Below the pieces are notes generated by a model. That model searched no databases, was not told the origin of the DNA, and saw nothing but the letters and a program-made list of their open reading frames with translations. Shown in pieces: positions 53,230 to 61,963 of a stretch of 64,000 nt of DNA (position 1 is its first letter; each line of letters starts with the position of its first letter). The DNA is from Burkholderia cepacia (GTDB lineage: Bacteria; Pseudomonadota; Gammaproteobacteria; Burkholderiales; Burkholderiaceae): contig NZ_CP013443.1 in the NCBI RefSeq assembly GCF_001718835.1, positions 496,001 to 560,000 of the forward strand, read 5' to 3'. The position numbers and the translations under genes were made by a program.

Positions 53230-54261
53230 TCAGCGCTTGAACTGCTGCGTGAAGCGCACGAGTTCGTCGACCTTCGCGCGCGCCTTGCCGCTCGCGATCG
53301 CTTCGCGGGCGAGCTGGATGCCGTCCGCGATCGATTCGGCGACGTTCGCCGCATAGAGTGCGGTGCCCGCATTCAGCGTGACGATCTCGCGCGCGACGCC
53401 CGGCTGGTTGTCCAGCGCGCCGAGCAGCATCGTGCGCGATTCGTCGGCATTTTCCACCTTCAGCGTGCGGTTCGACACCATCTGCAGGCCGAAATCTTCC
53501 GGATGGATCTCGTATTCGTGCACCTTGCCGTCGCGCAATTCACCGACGAGCGTCGCGGCGCCGAGCGAAACCTCGTCCATCCCGTCCTTGCCGTACACCA
53601 CGAGCACGTGCTGCGCGCCGAGACGCTGCATCACGCGCACCTGGATGCCGACGAGGTCGGGGTGGAATACGCCCATCAGCTGGTTCGGCGCGCCGGCCGG
53701 ATTGGTCAACGGGCCGAGAATGTTGAAGATCGTGCGCACGCCGAGCTCGCGGCGCACGGCTGCGATGTTCTTCATCGCCGGATGATGGTTCGGCGCGAAC
53801 ATGAAGCCCATGCCCGTTTCGGCGATCGACGCGGCGACCTGGTCGGACTGCAGGTCGATGTTCACGCCGAGCGCCTCGAGCACGTCGGCGCTGCCGGACT
53901 TGCTCGATACGCCGCGGTTGCCGTGCTTCGCGACCTTCGCGCCGGCCGCGGCCGTGACGAACATCGACGCGGTCGAGATGTTGAACGTGTGCGAGCCGTC
54001 GCCGCCGGTGCCGACGATGTCGACGAAGTTCGAGTTGTCCTGCACCTCGACGTGGTTCGCGAATTCGCGCATCACGGTCGCGGCGGCGGCGATCTCGCCG
54101 ATCGTCTCCTTCTTCACGCGCAGCCCGGTGATGATCGCGGCCGCCATCACGGGCGACATGTCGCCGCGCATGATGAGCCGCATCAGGTGCAGCATCTCGT
54201 CGTGGAAGATCTCGCGGTGTTCGATCGTGCGCTGCAGCGCTTCCTGCGGGGTAATCGTCAT
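53230..54261 (-). CDS. trpD: anthranilate phosphoribosyltransferase
   Basis: The 343-residue enzyme has the PRPP loop GTGGDGSHTFNIST and KHGNRGVSSKSGSADVLEALG. It joins anthranilate to PRPP. It is a stand-alone form, separate from trpG, and lies 13 bases after trpG. Confidence 0.98.
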   Translation of the reverse strand: MTITPQEALQRTIEHREIFHDEMLHLMRLIMRGDMSPVMAAAIITGLRVKKETIGEIAAAATVMREFANHVEVQDNSNFVDIVGTGGDGSHTFNISTASMFVTAAAGAKVAKHGNRGVSSKSGSADVLEALGVNIDLQSDQVAASIAETGMGFMFAPNHHPAMKNIAAVRRELGVRTIFNILGPLTNPAGAPNQLMGVFHPDLVGIQVRVMQRLGAQHVLVVYGKDGMDEVSLGAATLVGELRDGKVHEYEIHPEDFGLQMVSNRTLKVENADESRTMLLGALDNQPGVAREIVTLNAGTALYAANVAESIADGIQLAREAIASGKARAKVDELVRFTQQFKR

Positions 54262-54274
54262 CGTGAGGCTCCCG

Positions 54275-54865
54275 TCAGGCGGCTTGCGCGGCTGCGGCGC
54301 GTGCCTGTTTCAGGAAATTCTCGAGCAGCGCATGGCCATGCTCGGACAGGATCGATTCCGGGTGGAACTGTACGCCTTCGATCGGCAGCGTCTTGTGGCG
54401 CACGCCCATGATTTCGCCGTCGTCGGTCCACGCGGACACCTCGAGGCAGTCGGGCAGCGATTCGCGCTCGATCGCGAGCGAGTGATAGCGCGTGACGTCG
54501 AAGTGCTTCGGCAGGTCGGCGAATACGCCGCGGCAGTCGGTTTCGATCTTGCTCACCTTGCCGTGCATGATGGTCTTCGCGCGCACGACGCGGCCGCCGA
54601 ACGCCTCGCCGATCGCCTGGTGGCCGAGGCACACGCCCAGGATCGGCTTCTTGCCCGAGAATTCACGCAGCACGTCGAGCGTGATGCCCGCGTGTTGCGG
54701 GTTGCTCGGGCCAGGCGACAGGCAGATCGCGTCGGGATTCAGGCGCGCGATCTCGTCGAGCGTGATTTCGTCGTTGCGGTAGGTGCGTACGTCCTCGCCG
54801 AGTTCGCCGAAGTACTGGACCAGGTTGTAGGTAAACGAGTCGTAGTTGTCGATCATCAGCAGCAT
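54275..54865 (-). CDS. trpG: anthranilate synthase component II (glutamine amidotransferase)
   Basis: The 196-residue class I amidotransferase has the start MLLMIDNYDSFTYNLVQYF, nucleophile Cys in GVCLGHQAIGEAFGG and the His-Glu pair in FHPESILSEHG. It gives ammonia to TrpE and may also serve PabB. It lies 13 bases after trpE and before trpD. Confidence 0.97.
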   Translation of the reverse strand: MLLMIDNYDSFTYNLVQYFGELGEDVRTYRNDEITLDEIARLNPDAICLSPGPSNPQHAGITLDVLREFSGKKPILGVCLGHQAIGEAFGGRVVRAKTIMHGKVSKIETDCRGVFADLPKHFDVTRYHSLAIERESLPDCLEVSAWTDDGEIMGVRHKTLPIEGVQFHPESILSEHGHALLENFLKQARAAAAQAA

Positions 54866-54878
54866 GGTCAGTCTCCGG

Positions 54879-56372
54879 TCAGAAGTCGCTATCGAGGCCG
54901 TCCTGGACCTGTTCGGCCGCACGCAGCACCGCGCGCGCCTTGTTCTCGGTCTCTTGCCATTCGGATTCGGGCACCGAATCCGCGACGACGCCGGCCGCCG
55001 CTTGCACATACAGGTTGCCGTTGTGGATCAGGCCCGTGCGGATCGCGATCGCGAGATCCATCTCGCCCGAGAACGACAGGTAGCCGACGGCGCCGCCGTA
55101 CAACCCGCGCTTGACCGGCTCGAGCTCGTCGATCAGTTCCATCGCGCGCACCTTCGGCGCGCCGGACAACGTGCCGGCCGGGAACGTCGCGCGCAGCACG
55201 TCGTAGTTCGTCATCCCGGGTTTCAGCTTGCCTTCGACCGAGCTGACGATGTGCTGCACGTGCGAGTATTTCTCGATGACCATCTTGTCGGTCACCTGCA
55301 CCGAGCCGATCTCCGCGATGCGGCCGACGTCGTTGCGCGCAAGGTCGATCAGCATCACGTGCTCGGCGATCTCCTTCGGGTCGTTGAGCAGTTCGGTCGC
55401 GAGTTCGGCGTCGCGCTCGGGCGTGTTGCCGCGCGGGCGCGTGCCGGCGAGCGGACGGATCGTGACGATCTGGTCTTCGCCGCGTTTTTCCTGGCGCACG
55501 AGGATTTCCGGCGATGCGCCGACCACGTGGAAATCGCCGAAGTTGTAGTAGTACATGTACGGCGACGGGTTCAGCGAACGCAGCGCGCGATACAGCGACA
55601 GCGGATTGTCGCGGTACGGCTTCGTCAGCCGCTGGCCGACCTGGATCTGCATCAGCTCGCCGGCCGCGATGTATTCCTTCGCCTGGCGCACGGCGGCCAG
55701 ATAGTCGTCCTTCTTGAACTCGCGGAAGGTTTCGGTGCGCACGCTCGCCGACGTGACGGGCGGCTGCACGGTCGTGCGCAGGCGCTGTTTCAGTTCGCGC
55801 AGGCGCTGTTTCGCCTTCGTGTAGGCTTCGGCCTGGCTCGGGTCCGCGTAGATGATCAGGTACAGCTTGCCGGCGAGGTTGTCGATCACCGCGACTTCCT
55901 CGGTCAGCAGCAACTGGATGTCGGGCAGGCCGAGATCGTCGCGCGGCGCGGTGTGCGCGAGCTTCTTCTCGATGTAGCGTACCGCGTCGTAGCCGAAATA
56001 ACCGGCGAGACCGCCGCAGAAGCGCGGCAGGCCCGGGCGCTGCGCCACCTTGAAGCGCGCCTGGAACGATTCGATGAACTGGAACGGGTCACCGTCATGC
56101 GTTTCGACGACCTGGCCGTCGCGCACGACTTCCGACACGCCGTTGCGGGTGCGCACGAGCGTGCGGGCAGGCAGGCCGATGAACGAATAGCGGCCGAAAC
56201 GTTCACCGCCGACCACCGATTCGAGCAGGAACGAGTTGGCGCCCGAACGTTCGGGCTGGGCCAGCTTCAGGTAGAGGGACAGCGGCGTTTCGAGATCGGC
56301 GAGGGCTTCCGCGATCAGCGGGATGCGGTTGTAGCCTTCGTTCGCGAGCGATTGGAATTCGAGTTCGGTCAT
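54879..56372 (-). CDS. trpE: anthranilate synthase component I
   Basis: The 497-residue enzyme makes anthranilate from chorismate. The C-terminal chorismate-binding domain shows IRPLAGTRPRG, ELLNDPKEIAEHVMLIDLAR and TFPAGTLSGAPKVRAME. The ATG at 56372 gives the usual MTELEFQSLANEGYNRIP start. It is preceded by a Trp-codon leader and terminator about 230 bases upstream, so it is probably regulated by attenuation. Confidence 0.98.
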   Translation of the reverse strand: MTELEFQSLANEGYNRIPLIAEALADLETPLSLYLKLAQPERSGANSFLLESVVGGERFGRYSFIGLPARTLVRTRNGVSEVVRDGQVVETHDGDPFQFIESFQARFKVAQRPGLPRFCGGLAGYFGYDAVRYIEKKLAHTAPRDDLGLPDIQLLLTEEVAVIDNLAGKLYLIIYADPSQAEAYTKAKQRLRELKQRLRTTVQPPVTSASVRTETFREFKKDDYLAAVRQAKEYIAAGELMQIQVGQRLTKPYRDNPLSLYRALRSLNPSPYMYYYNFGDFHVVGASPEILVRQEKRGEDQIVTIRPLAGTRPRGNTPERDAELATELLNDPKEIAEHVMLIDLARNDVGRIAEIGSVQVTDKMVIEKYSHVQHIVSSVEGKLKPGMTNYDVLRATFPAGTLSGAPKVRAMELIDELEPVKRGLYGGAVGYLSFSGEMDLAIAIRTGLIHNGNLYVQAAAGVVADSVPESEWQETENKARAVLRAAEQVQDGLDSDF

Positions 56373-56594
56373 GTTCCGGTCCTGTTCGGGACGAGCGGCG
56401 CGTGCGCCAGGGATCACTTGACGCTGCGCGGGTTGCCGTCGGCGAAAGGGCGGTCGATCGTGGTGTGCCTGGTGCCGGCGGGCGGGCTCCGGAGCGCGAG
56501 CGTCGCGAGCCTGCGGCCGACCCTGAACGCAAGCGTTCGGACGCGGTGGAACTCGAGGTGGTGCGACGATCGGCGCGCGGATGCGCAGCGAGAT

Positions 56595-56643
56595 AAAAAA
56601 CGGCGCTGAAGACGTGCTTCAGCGTACCTCATCGAAGAGGTCA
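56595..56643 (-). terminator. trp attenuator
   Basis: On the minus strand CGCTGAAG-CACGT-CTTCAGCG (56624-56604) followed by CCG and TTTTTT (56600-56595) forms the terminator. Just upstream GACCTC-TTCGAT-GAGGT and flanking GCG/CGC (about 56646-56622) can form a competing hairpin that takes bases of the terminator stem and covers the stop codon of the leader peptide. Confidence 0.85.
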
Positions 56644-56715
56644 GCGCGACCAGCGACGCCAGGGCCAGGCTCCCCGGTCGATGCTGCTCAGACTCCGTTT
56701 TTTATTCAGAAACAT
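56641..56715 (-). CDS. trpL: trp operon leader peptide
   Basis: A 24-residue frame between gph and trpE encodes MFLNKKRSLSS and then IDRGAWPWRRWSR, with three Trp in six residues. Its stop lies at the base of the alternative hairpin before the attenuator. Stalling at the Trp codons when Trp-tRNA is scarce would favour the antiterminator and allow trpE transcription. No strong ribosome site was seen before the ATG. The position, codon content and hairpins support the call. Confidence 0.85.
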   Translation of the reverse strand: MFLNKKRSLSSIDRGAWPWRRWSR

Positions 56716-56732
56716 GCAGATGGAAGAAATAA

Positions 56733-57497
56733 TCAGAGGGTTGGCCGGCCGGTGTTGTGCGCGGTAATTGCGCGAGCTGCGACCAGCAACGAATCGACTA
56801 TACCATCCGAATTTATCGTTTGTATAGCTTTGCCGTGGTTGTAGCCGTACGGCACAGTCAGCGTCGCCATCCCGGCCGCGCGGCCCGCCAGCGCATCGTT
56901 TTCCGAGTCGCCGATCGCGACGGCCGCATCCGGAGCGACGCCGAGCGCGTTGCAGGCCGTCAGCATCGGCAGCGGATCGGGCTTCTTGCGCGCGACGCTG
57001 TCGCCGCCGAGCACGACGCCAAAGCAATCGGCCAGCCCGTATTGCTCGAGCAGTTCGACGGCGAAGCGATGCGGCTTGTTCGTCACGCACGCGAGCCGGA
57101 TGCCGGCCGCACGCAACGCGTCGAGACCGGCGGCCACGTCCGGATACAGGCGCGTGTGGCGGCCGTTGATCTTCGCGTATTCGGTCTGGTAGATCGCCAG
57201 TGCGTCGTCGAAGCGCGCGTGTGCTTCGTCGGCCGGGAAGCGCGGTTTCAGCACGCTCTGGATCAGGTGTTCGGAGCCCTTGCCGACGTAGCCGACCACC
57301 TCGTCACGCGACGTGGCCGGCGCGCCGAGCTGCGCGAGCATCCCGTTCAGGCCGGCCGTGAAATCGTCGGCCGTGTCGACCATCGTGCCGTCGAGATCGA
57401 TCAGCGCCGCGTCGATGCGCGGCGCGGCGAAGCGGATCGGGGCGGCTTCAGCTGCGGCCCCGGCCGGCGCACGGCCGGCGAGCGACGAATCGGTCAC
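56733..57497 (-). CDS. gph: phosphoglycolate phosphatase
   Basis: The 254-residue HAD protein has nucleophile LIDLDGTMVDTADD, the Thr motif LACVTNKPH, Lys in ARKKPDPLPM and acidic pair AIGDSENDALAG. It detoxifies 2-phosphoglycolate. It starts 4 bases after rpe; the gph-trpE-trpG-trpD-trpC order is common in betaproteobacteria. An Ala-rich 25-residue N-terminal extension is present. Confidence 0.93.
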   Translation of the reverse strand: MTDSSLAGRAPAGAAAEAAPIRFAAPRIDAALIDLDGTMVDTADDFTAGLNGMLAQLGAPATSRDEVVGYVGKGSEHLIQSVLKPRFPADEAHARFDDALAIYQTEYAKINGRHTRLYPDVAAGLDALRAAGIRLACVTNKPHRFAVELLEQYGLADCFGVVLGGDSVARKKPDPLPMLTACNALGVAPDAAVAIGDSENDALAGRAAGMATLTVPYGYNHGKAIQTINSDGIVDSLLVAARAITAHNTGRPTL

Positions 57498-57501
57498 GGC
57501 G

Positions 57502-58188
57502 TCAGCTCCGCTCGACGGTAGCGAGCGCGGCGCGCATCTCGTCGATCACCTTGCGGTAGTCGGGCTTGCCGAAGATCGCCGAACCCGCGACGAAGGTGTC
57601 GGCACCGGCCGCCGCGATTTCGGCGATGTTGTCGGTTTTCACGCCGCCGTCGACTTCGAGCAGGATCTCGCGGCCGGTGCGCTCGGTGTACGCGTCGATG
57701 CGTGCGCGTGCTTCGCGCAGCTTGTTCAGCGTCTCCGGGATGAACGACTGGCCGCCGAAGCCCGGGTTGACCGACATCAGCAGCACGAAGTCGAGACGAT
57801 CCATCACGTGATCGAGGTAGTTCAGCGGCGTCGCCGGATTGAACACGAGACCGGCCTTGCAGCCGTGGTCACGGATCAGCGACAGCGTGCGGTCGATGTG
57901 ATCGGAGCCTTCCGGGTGGAAGCTGATCAGGTTCGCACCGGCCTTCGCAAAATCGGGCACGATCCGGTCGACCGGGCGCACCATCAGGTGCACGTCGATC
58001 GGCACCTGCACGTGCGGGCGGATCGCTTCGCACACGAGCGGGCCGATCGTCAGGTTCGGCACATAATGGTTGTCCATCACGTCGAAGTGGATCCAGTCGG
58101 CGCCGGCAGCGACGACGTTGCGGACTTCTTCGCCGAGCCGTGCGAAATCGGCCGACAGGATGCTGGGAGCGATACGGAATTGGGTCAT
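57502..58188 (-). CDS. rpe: ribulose-phosphate 3-epimerase
   Basis: The 228-residue TIM barrel has the metal-binding marks IAPSILSADFARLGEE, WIHFDVMDNHYVPN, DVHLMV, MSVNPGFGGQSF and LEVDGGV. It interconverts ribulose- and xylulose-5-phosphate. It is divergent from apaG and directly upstream of gph. Confidence 0.97.
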   Translation of the reverse strand: MTQFRIAPSILSADFARLGEEVRNVVAAGADWIHFDVMDNHYVPNLTIGPLVCEAIRPHVQVPIDVHLMVRPVDRIVPDFAKAGANLISFHPEGSDHIDRTLSLIRDHGCKAGLVFNPATPLNYLDHVMDRLDFVLLMSVNPGFGGQSFIPETLNKLREARARIDAYTERTGREILLEVDGGVKTDNIAEIAAAGADTFVAGSAIFGKPDYRKVIDEMRAALATVERS

Positions 58189-58366
58189 GGCAGGGGAGCG
58201 GGGACGTTGCGGCGCAAAACCGTCATTCTACCGTCCGGCGACCCCGTGCGCGGCGGCGGGCCGTGCGGCCGAGGCCCGATTGCGCATAGAATGCCGAACC
58301 AATGCGGCGCGCCCGCGGCCCCGTTGCCCATGCCGGCACGGACAGTCACCTTCCACCGGAAACATC

Positions 58367-58741
58367 ATGAGTCAGTATCAGTTCACCGTTTCGGTGAAAA
58401 CCAGCTACCTGCCGGAACAATCCGACCCCGATCGCCGTCAATATGCATTCGCGTACACGCTGACGATCCGCAACACGGGACAAGTCGCGGCGCAGCTGAT
58501 CGCGCGTCACTGGATCATCACGGACAGCGAGAACCACGTGCAGGAAGTGAAGGGGCTCGGCGTCGTCGGGCACCAGCCGCTGCTGCAGCCGGGCGAGCAC
58601 TTCGAATACACGAGCTGGGCCGTGATCGCGACGCCGGTCGGCACGATGCGGGGCGCGTATTTCTGCGTGGCGGAAGACGGCGAGCGTTTCGAGGCGCCGG
58701 TCGACGAGTTCGCACTCCACATGCCGCGCACGCTGCATTGA
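58367..58741 (+). CDS. apaG: ApaG protein
   Basis: The 124-residue protein is a single fibronectin-like beta sandwich of the ApaG family (MSQYQFTVSVKTSYLPEQSD, FAYTLTIRNTG, ARHWIITD, GVVGHQPLLQPGEHFEYTS). The cellular role is not settled; older work links it to cobalt and magnesium. The start at 58367 was chosen by family length, with a GGAAA upstream. Confidence 0.95.
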   Translation: MSQYQFTVSVKTSYLPEQSDPDRRQYAFAYTLTIRNTGQVAAQLIARHWIITDSENHVQEVKGLGVVGHQPLLQPGEHFEYTSWAVIATPVGTMRGAYFCVAEDGERFEAPVDEFALHMPRTLH

Positions 58742-58755
58742 GCGTGCGAAGCGCG

Positions 58756-58905
58756 TCAGCGCGGCTGGCGGTCGTTGTTGCCGCCGCGGGCATGCTTCTT
58801 TCTGCCCGACGACGTCCACACGACGATGAAGATCAGCAGGGCAAGCGCTACGAAGGCTTCGAGCGCGAAGATGAGCATCGGATATTGGTCGAGAAAATCT
58901 GACAT
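58756..58905 (-). CDS. small single-pass membrane protein
   Basis: The 49-residue frame (MSDFLDQYPMLIF...) has one membrane helix (ALEAFVALALLIFIVVW) and a basic, Asn/Arg-rich tail (SSGRKKHARGGNNDRQPR). TGGA lies 10 bases upstream. It reads toward apaG and its start is only 29 bases from the start of mltA on the other strand, so their promoters would lie in each other's coding region. It looks real by composition, but no family is known. Confidence 0.5.
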   Translation of the reverse strand: MSDFLDQYPMLIFALEAFVALALLIFIVVWTSSGRKKHARGGNNDRQPR

Positions 58906-58933
58906 GGCGGTTTCCATCAAGAACGGACATTGT

Positions 58934-60058
58934 ATGTGGTTTGGGCCCCGGTTGGCCGGGTGGGTGGCAGCGGCCGCGGCGGCGGTGCTGCTTGCGGCGT
59001 GCGGCGGCGCGCCGACGCGGACTTCGTCGCTGAAACCGCCGACCGGCGCGGCGATCGTGCCGGGGCAGGTCGCCGCGAAGCGGCTCACGCCGGTCGCGTG
59101 GCAGCAGGTGCCGGGCTGGCAGGACGATTCGCTGATCGGCGCGACGGCCGCGTTGCGGCAGAACTGCGTGCGGCTTGCGCGCCAGCCGGCCTGGCAGCGT
59201 GCGTGTGCGGCTGCCGACCGGCTCGACGAGCTTGACGTCAGCAGTGCGCGGGCGTTCTTCGAAACGTATTTCACGCCGTTCCAGCTCGCGAACACCGACG
59301 GTACGCTCGACGGGCTGGTGACCGGCTATTACGAGCCGCTGCTGCATGGTTCGCGCGTGCGTCGCGGCCCGTATCAGTACGCGCTGTACCGCTGGCCGGC
59401 CGGTTATCGCGCCGGCGCCGCGCTGCCGGCACGCGCGCAGCTCGAACGTGCCGGCATCCTGAACGGCAACGAACTCGTGTGGGTCGACGACCCGATCGAG
59501 GCGTTCTTCCTGCAGGTGCAGGGCTCGGGGCGCGTGCTGCTCGACGACGGTTCGGTGATGCGGGTCGGCTTCGGTGGCACCAACAACCAGCCGTACCGTT
59601 CGATCGGCAAGTGGCTGCTCGATCGCGGCGAACTGACTCCCGCCCAGGCGACGATGCAGGGCATCAAGGCGTGGGCGAAGGCGAACCCGAATCGCGTCGA
59701 CGCGTTGCTCGACACGAACCCGCGGTTCGTGTTCTTCCGCGACATGCCGACCAAGGAGGATGCGCCGCACGGCGGCGCGGACGGCCCGATCGGCGCGCTC
59801 GGCGTGCCGCTGACGCCGGAGCGCTCGATCGCGGTCGACCCGTCGTCGATCCCGCTCGGCACGCCGGTGTTCCTGCAGACCACGCGCCCGCTGACGAATA
59901 CGCCGATGAACCGGCTGGTGTTCGCGCAGGATACGGGCTCCGCGATCAAGGGCGGCGTGCGGGCCGACTATTTCTGGGGGCTCGGCGACGACGCAGGCGA
60001 TCAGGCCGGGCGGATGAAGCAGGTCGGCCGGATGTGGCTGCTGTTCCCGAATTCGTGA
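58934..60058 (+). CDS. mltA: membrane-bound lytic transglycosylase A
   Basis: Start at 58934 gives a short signal with lipobox (VAAAAAAVLLAACGG); the ATG at 58904 is possible but overlaps the divergent small gene. The 374-residue lipoprotein has the MltA beta-barrel (VTGYYEPLLHGSRV, FFLQVQGSGRVLLDDGS) and the 3D domain with FAQDTGSAIKGGVRADYFWG, containing the catalytic Asp. It cuts peptidoglycan glycan strands from the outer membrane side. It is followed by a very strong terminator. Confidence 0.95.
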   Translation: MWFGPRLAGWVAAAAAAVLLAACGGAPTRTSSLKPPTGAAIVPGQVAAKRLTPVAWQQVPGWQDDSLIGATAALRQNCVRLARQPAWQRACAAADRLDELDVSSARAFFETYFTPFQLANTDGTLDGLVTGYYEPLLHGSRVRRGPYQYALYRWPAGYRAGAALPARAQLERAGILNGNELVWVDDPIEAFFLQVQGSGRVLLDDGSVMRVGFGGTNNQPYRSIGKWLLDRGELTPAQATMQGIKAWAKANPNRVDALLDTNPRFVFFRDMPTKEDAPHGGADGPIGALGVPLTPERSIAVDPSSIPLGTPVFLQTTRPLTNTPMNRLVFAQDTGSAIKGGVRADYFWGLGDDAGDQAGRMKQVGRMWLLFPNS

Positions 60059-60111
60059 TGCAGGTGGCAGGCAGGCGCCTCGCGGAAGTTGCTTGACGCA
60101 CCAGGCTGGAT

Positions 60112-60152
60112 GCAAAAAGCCCGATCGGTTCGAAACCGATCGGGCTTTTTGC
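60112..60152. terminator. perfect bidirectional terminator (mltA / paaK)
   Basis: A 19-bp perfect stem with loop CGA (GCAAAAAGCCCGATCGGTT and its complement), with T-runs on both strands, between convergent genes. Confidence 0.95.
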
Positions 60153-60172
60153 ATTGGCGGGCGACGCCCGCG

Positions 60173-61471
60173 TCAACCCGTGCGTTTGTCCACGACGCGC
60201 CGCGCCTTGCCGACCGAACGCTCGATCCCGTTCACGGGCAGCACGTTGATGACGGCCGTCACGCCGATCAGCGACTTGATATCGTGTGCGAGCGCCTGCT
60301 TTGCCGCGTCGATCGTCGCCGTGTCCGGCGCAGTCTCCGGACAGGGTTCGACATTGAGCGTCAGCACGTCGAGCGGGCCTTCCTTCGTCAGTACGATCTG
60401 ATAGTGCGGTGCGAGCGCGCGCTGCTTGAGCAACTGCTCCTCGATTTGCGTCGGGAACACGTTGACGCCGCGCACGATCATCATGTCGTCCGAACGCCCC
60501 GTGATCTTCTCCATCCGGCGCATCGTGCGGGCAGTGCCAGGCAGCAGCCGCGTGAGGTCGCGGGTCCGGTAGCGAACGATCGGCAGTGCTTCCTTCGTCA
60601 GCGACGTGAACACGAGCTCGCCGAGTTCGCCGTCCGGCAGCACTTCGCCGGTTTCAGGGTCGATGATTTCCGGATAGAAGTGGTCTTCCCAGATGGTCGG
60701 GCCGTCCTTCGTCTCGACACATTCGGACGCGACGCCGGGGCCCATCACTTCGGAAAGCCCGTAGATGTCGACCGCGTCGATGCCCATCCGCTGCTCGATC
60801 GCGACGCGCATGTCGTTGGTCCACGGTTCCGCGCCGAAGATGCCGATGCGCAGCGAACTCTGCACCGGATCGAGACCCTGGCGCTCGATTTCGTCGGCGA
60901 TCGACAGCATGTAGCTCGGCGTGACCATGATGATGTCGGGCCGGAAATCCTGGATCAGCTGCACCTGCTTTTCGGTCTGGCCGCCGCCGAACGGGATCAC
61001 GGTCAGCCCCGCGCGTTCGGCGCCGTAGTGCGCGCCGAGCCCGCCCGTGAACAAGCCGTAGCCGTAGCTCACGTGCACCTTGTCGCCGCGGCGCGCACCG
61101 GCGGCGCGGATCGAGCGCGCGACGAGATTCGCCCATATGTCGATGTCGGCGGTCGTGTAGCCGACGACCGTCGGCTTGCCGGTCGTGCCCGACGACGCAT
61201 GAATGCGCGAGATCTGGTCCTGCGGCACCGCGAACATCCCGAACGGGTAACTGTCGCGCAGGTCGCTCTTCGTCGTGAACGGAAAGCGCGACAGGTCGGC
61301 GAGCGTCTTCAGGTCGTCCGGATGGACGCCCGCTTCATCGAACTTGCGACGATAGACGGGGGAGTGGTCATACGCATGCCGGAGCGACCACTTGAGGCGT
61401 TCGAGCTGCAGCGCGGTCAGCTCGTCGCGTGAGGCGGTCTCGATCGGCTCGAGCGGTAGCGGGGTAGTCAT
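60173..61471 (-). CDS. paaK: phenylacetate-CoA ligase
   Basis: The 432-residue AMP-forming ligase has IHASSGTTGKPTVVGYT (ATP loop), YGLSEVMGPGVA and YRTRDLTRLLPG. It activates phenylacetate to its CoA ester, the first step of the aerobic hybrid pathway. It starts 38 bases after paaI. The four genes on this strand form the end of a paa operon that begins outside the window. Confidence 0.97.
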   Translation of the reverse strand: MTTPLPLEPIETASRDELTALQLERLKWSLRHAYDHSPVYRRKFDEAGVHPDDLKTLADLSRFPFTTKSDLRDSYPFGMFAVPQDQISRIHASSGTTGKPTVVGYTTADIDIWANLVARSIRAAGARRGDKVHVSYGYGLFTGGLGAHYGAERAGLTVIPFGGGQTEKQVQLIQDFRPDIIMVTPSYMLSIADEIERQGLDPVQSSLRIGIFGAEPWTNDMRVAIEQRMGIDAVDIYGLSEVMGPGVASECVETKDGPTIWEDHFYPEIIDPETGEVLPDGELGELVFTSLTKEALPIVRYRTRDLTRLLPGTARTMRRMEKITGRSDDMMIVRGVNVFPTQIEEQLLKQRALAPHYQIVLTKEGPLDVLTLNVEPCPETAPDTATIDAAKQALAHDIKSLIGVTAVINVLPVNGIERSVGKARRVVDKRTG

Positions 61472-61509
61472 GCATGTCTCCAGTGCTTGTTATGTGCGAG
61501 CCGTCGGCG

Positions 61510-61962
61510 TCAGCGGTCTTCCGGGATGACCGTACCCTTGATCTGGGCGGATTTGCCGCGAAACATCGCGACGGTTTCCCCGGTCTGGTTCGTGACGCGG
61601 ATGTCGTAGATGCCGAATCGGCCATTGCGGGTCTGCTCGACAGCCTCGGCCGTCAGCACGTCGTCGCCGTGCACGGGGCGCAGGAATTCGATCGAGCAGC
61701 CGGCCGCGACTGCGTTCACGTTGTACGAGTTGCATGCGAACGCGAACGTCGAATCGGCCAGCGTGAAGATGATCCCGCCATGGCAGGTCCGATGACCGTT
61801 CAGGAAGTCGGCTCGCACCGGCATGCGCATGCGCGCGTAGCCGGGACGCACTTCGGCGAGCTCCATGCCCAGTGCGCGGCTGCATGCGTCTGCGTCGTAC
61901 ATGGCCCGCGCGGTGGCCCGTGCCAGCGCGTCGGGGCTGCGCGTTTCGGCTGAACCGTTCAT
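61510..61962 (-). CDS. paaI: phenylacetic acid degradation thioesterase PaaI
   Basis: The 150-residue hotdog-fold enzyme has HGGIIFTLADSTFAFACNSY, with the catalytic Asp in the long helix, and the start SRALGMELAEVRPGYARM. It hydrolyses dead-end CoA esters of the pathway. It starts one base after the paaG stop. Confidence 0.95.
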   Translation of the reverse strand: MNGSAETRSPDALARATARAMYDADACSRALGMELAEVRPGYARMRMPVRADFLNGHRTCHGGIIFTLADSTFAFACNSYNVNAVAAGCSIEFLRPVHGDDVLTAEAVEQTRNGRFGIYDIRVTNQTGETVAMFRGKSAQIKGTVIPEDR

Positions 61963-61963
61963 G

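Noticed and set aside
57313..58902. 529-codon open frame on the plus strand
   Set aside because: Runs antisense through gph and rpe and out of frame through apaG; no domain.
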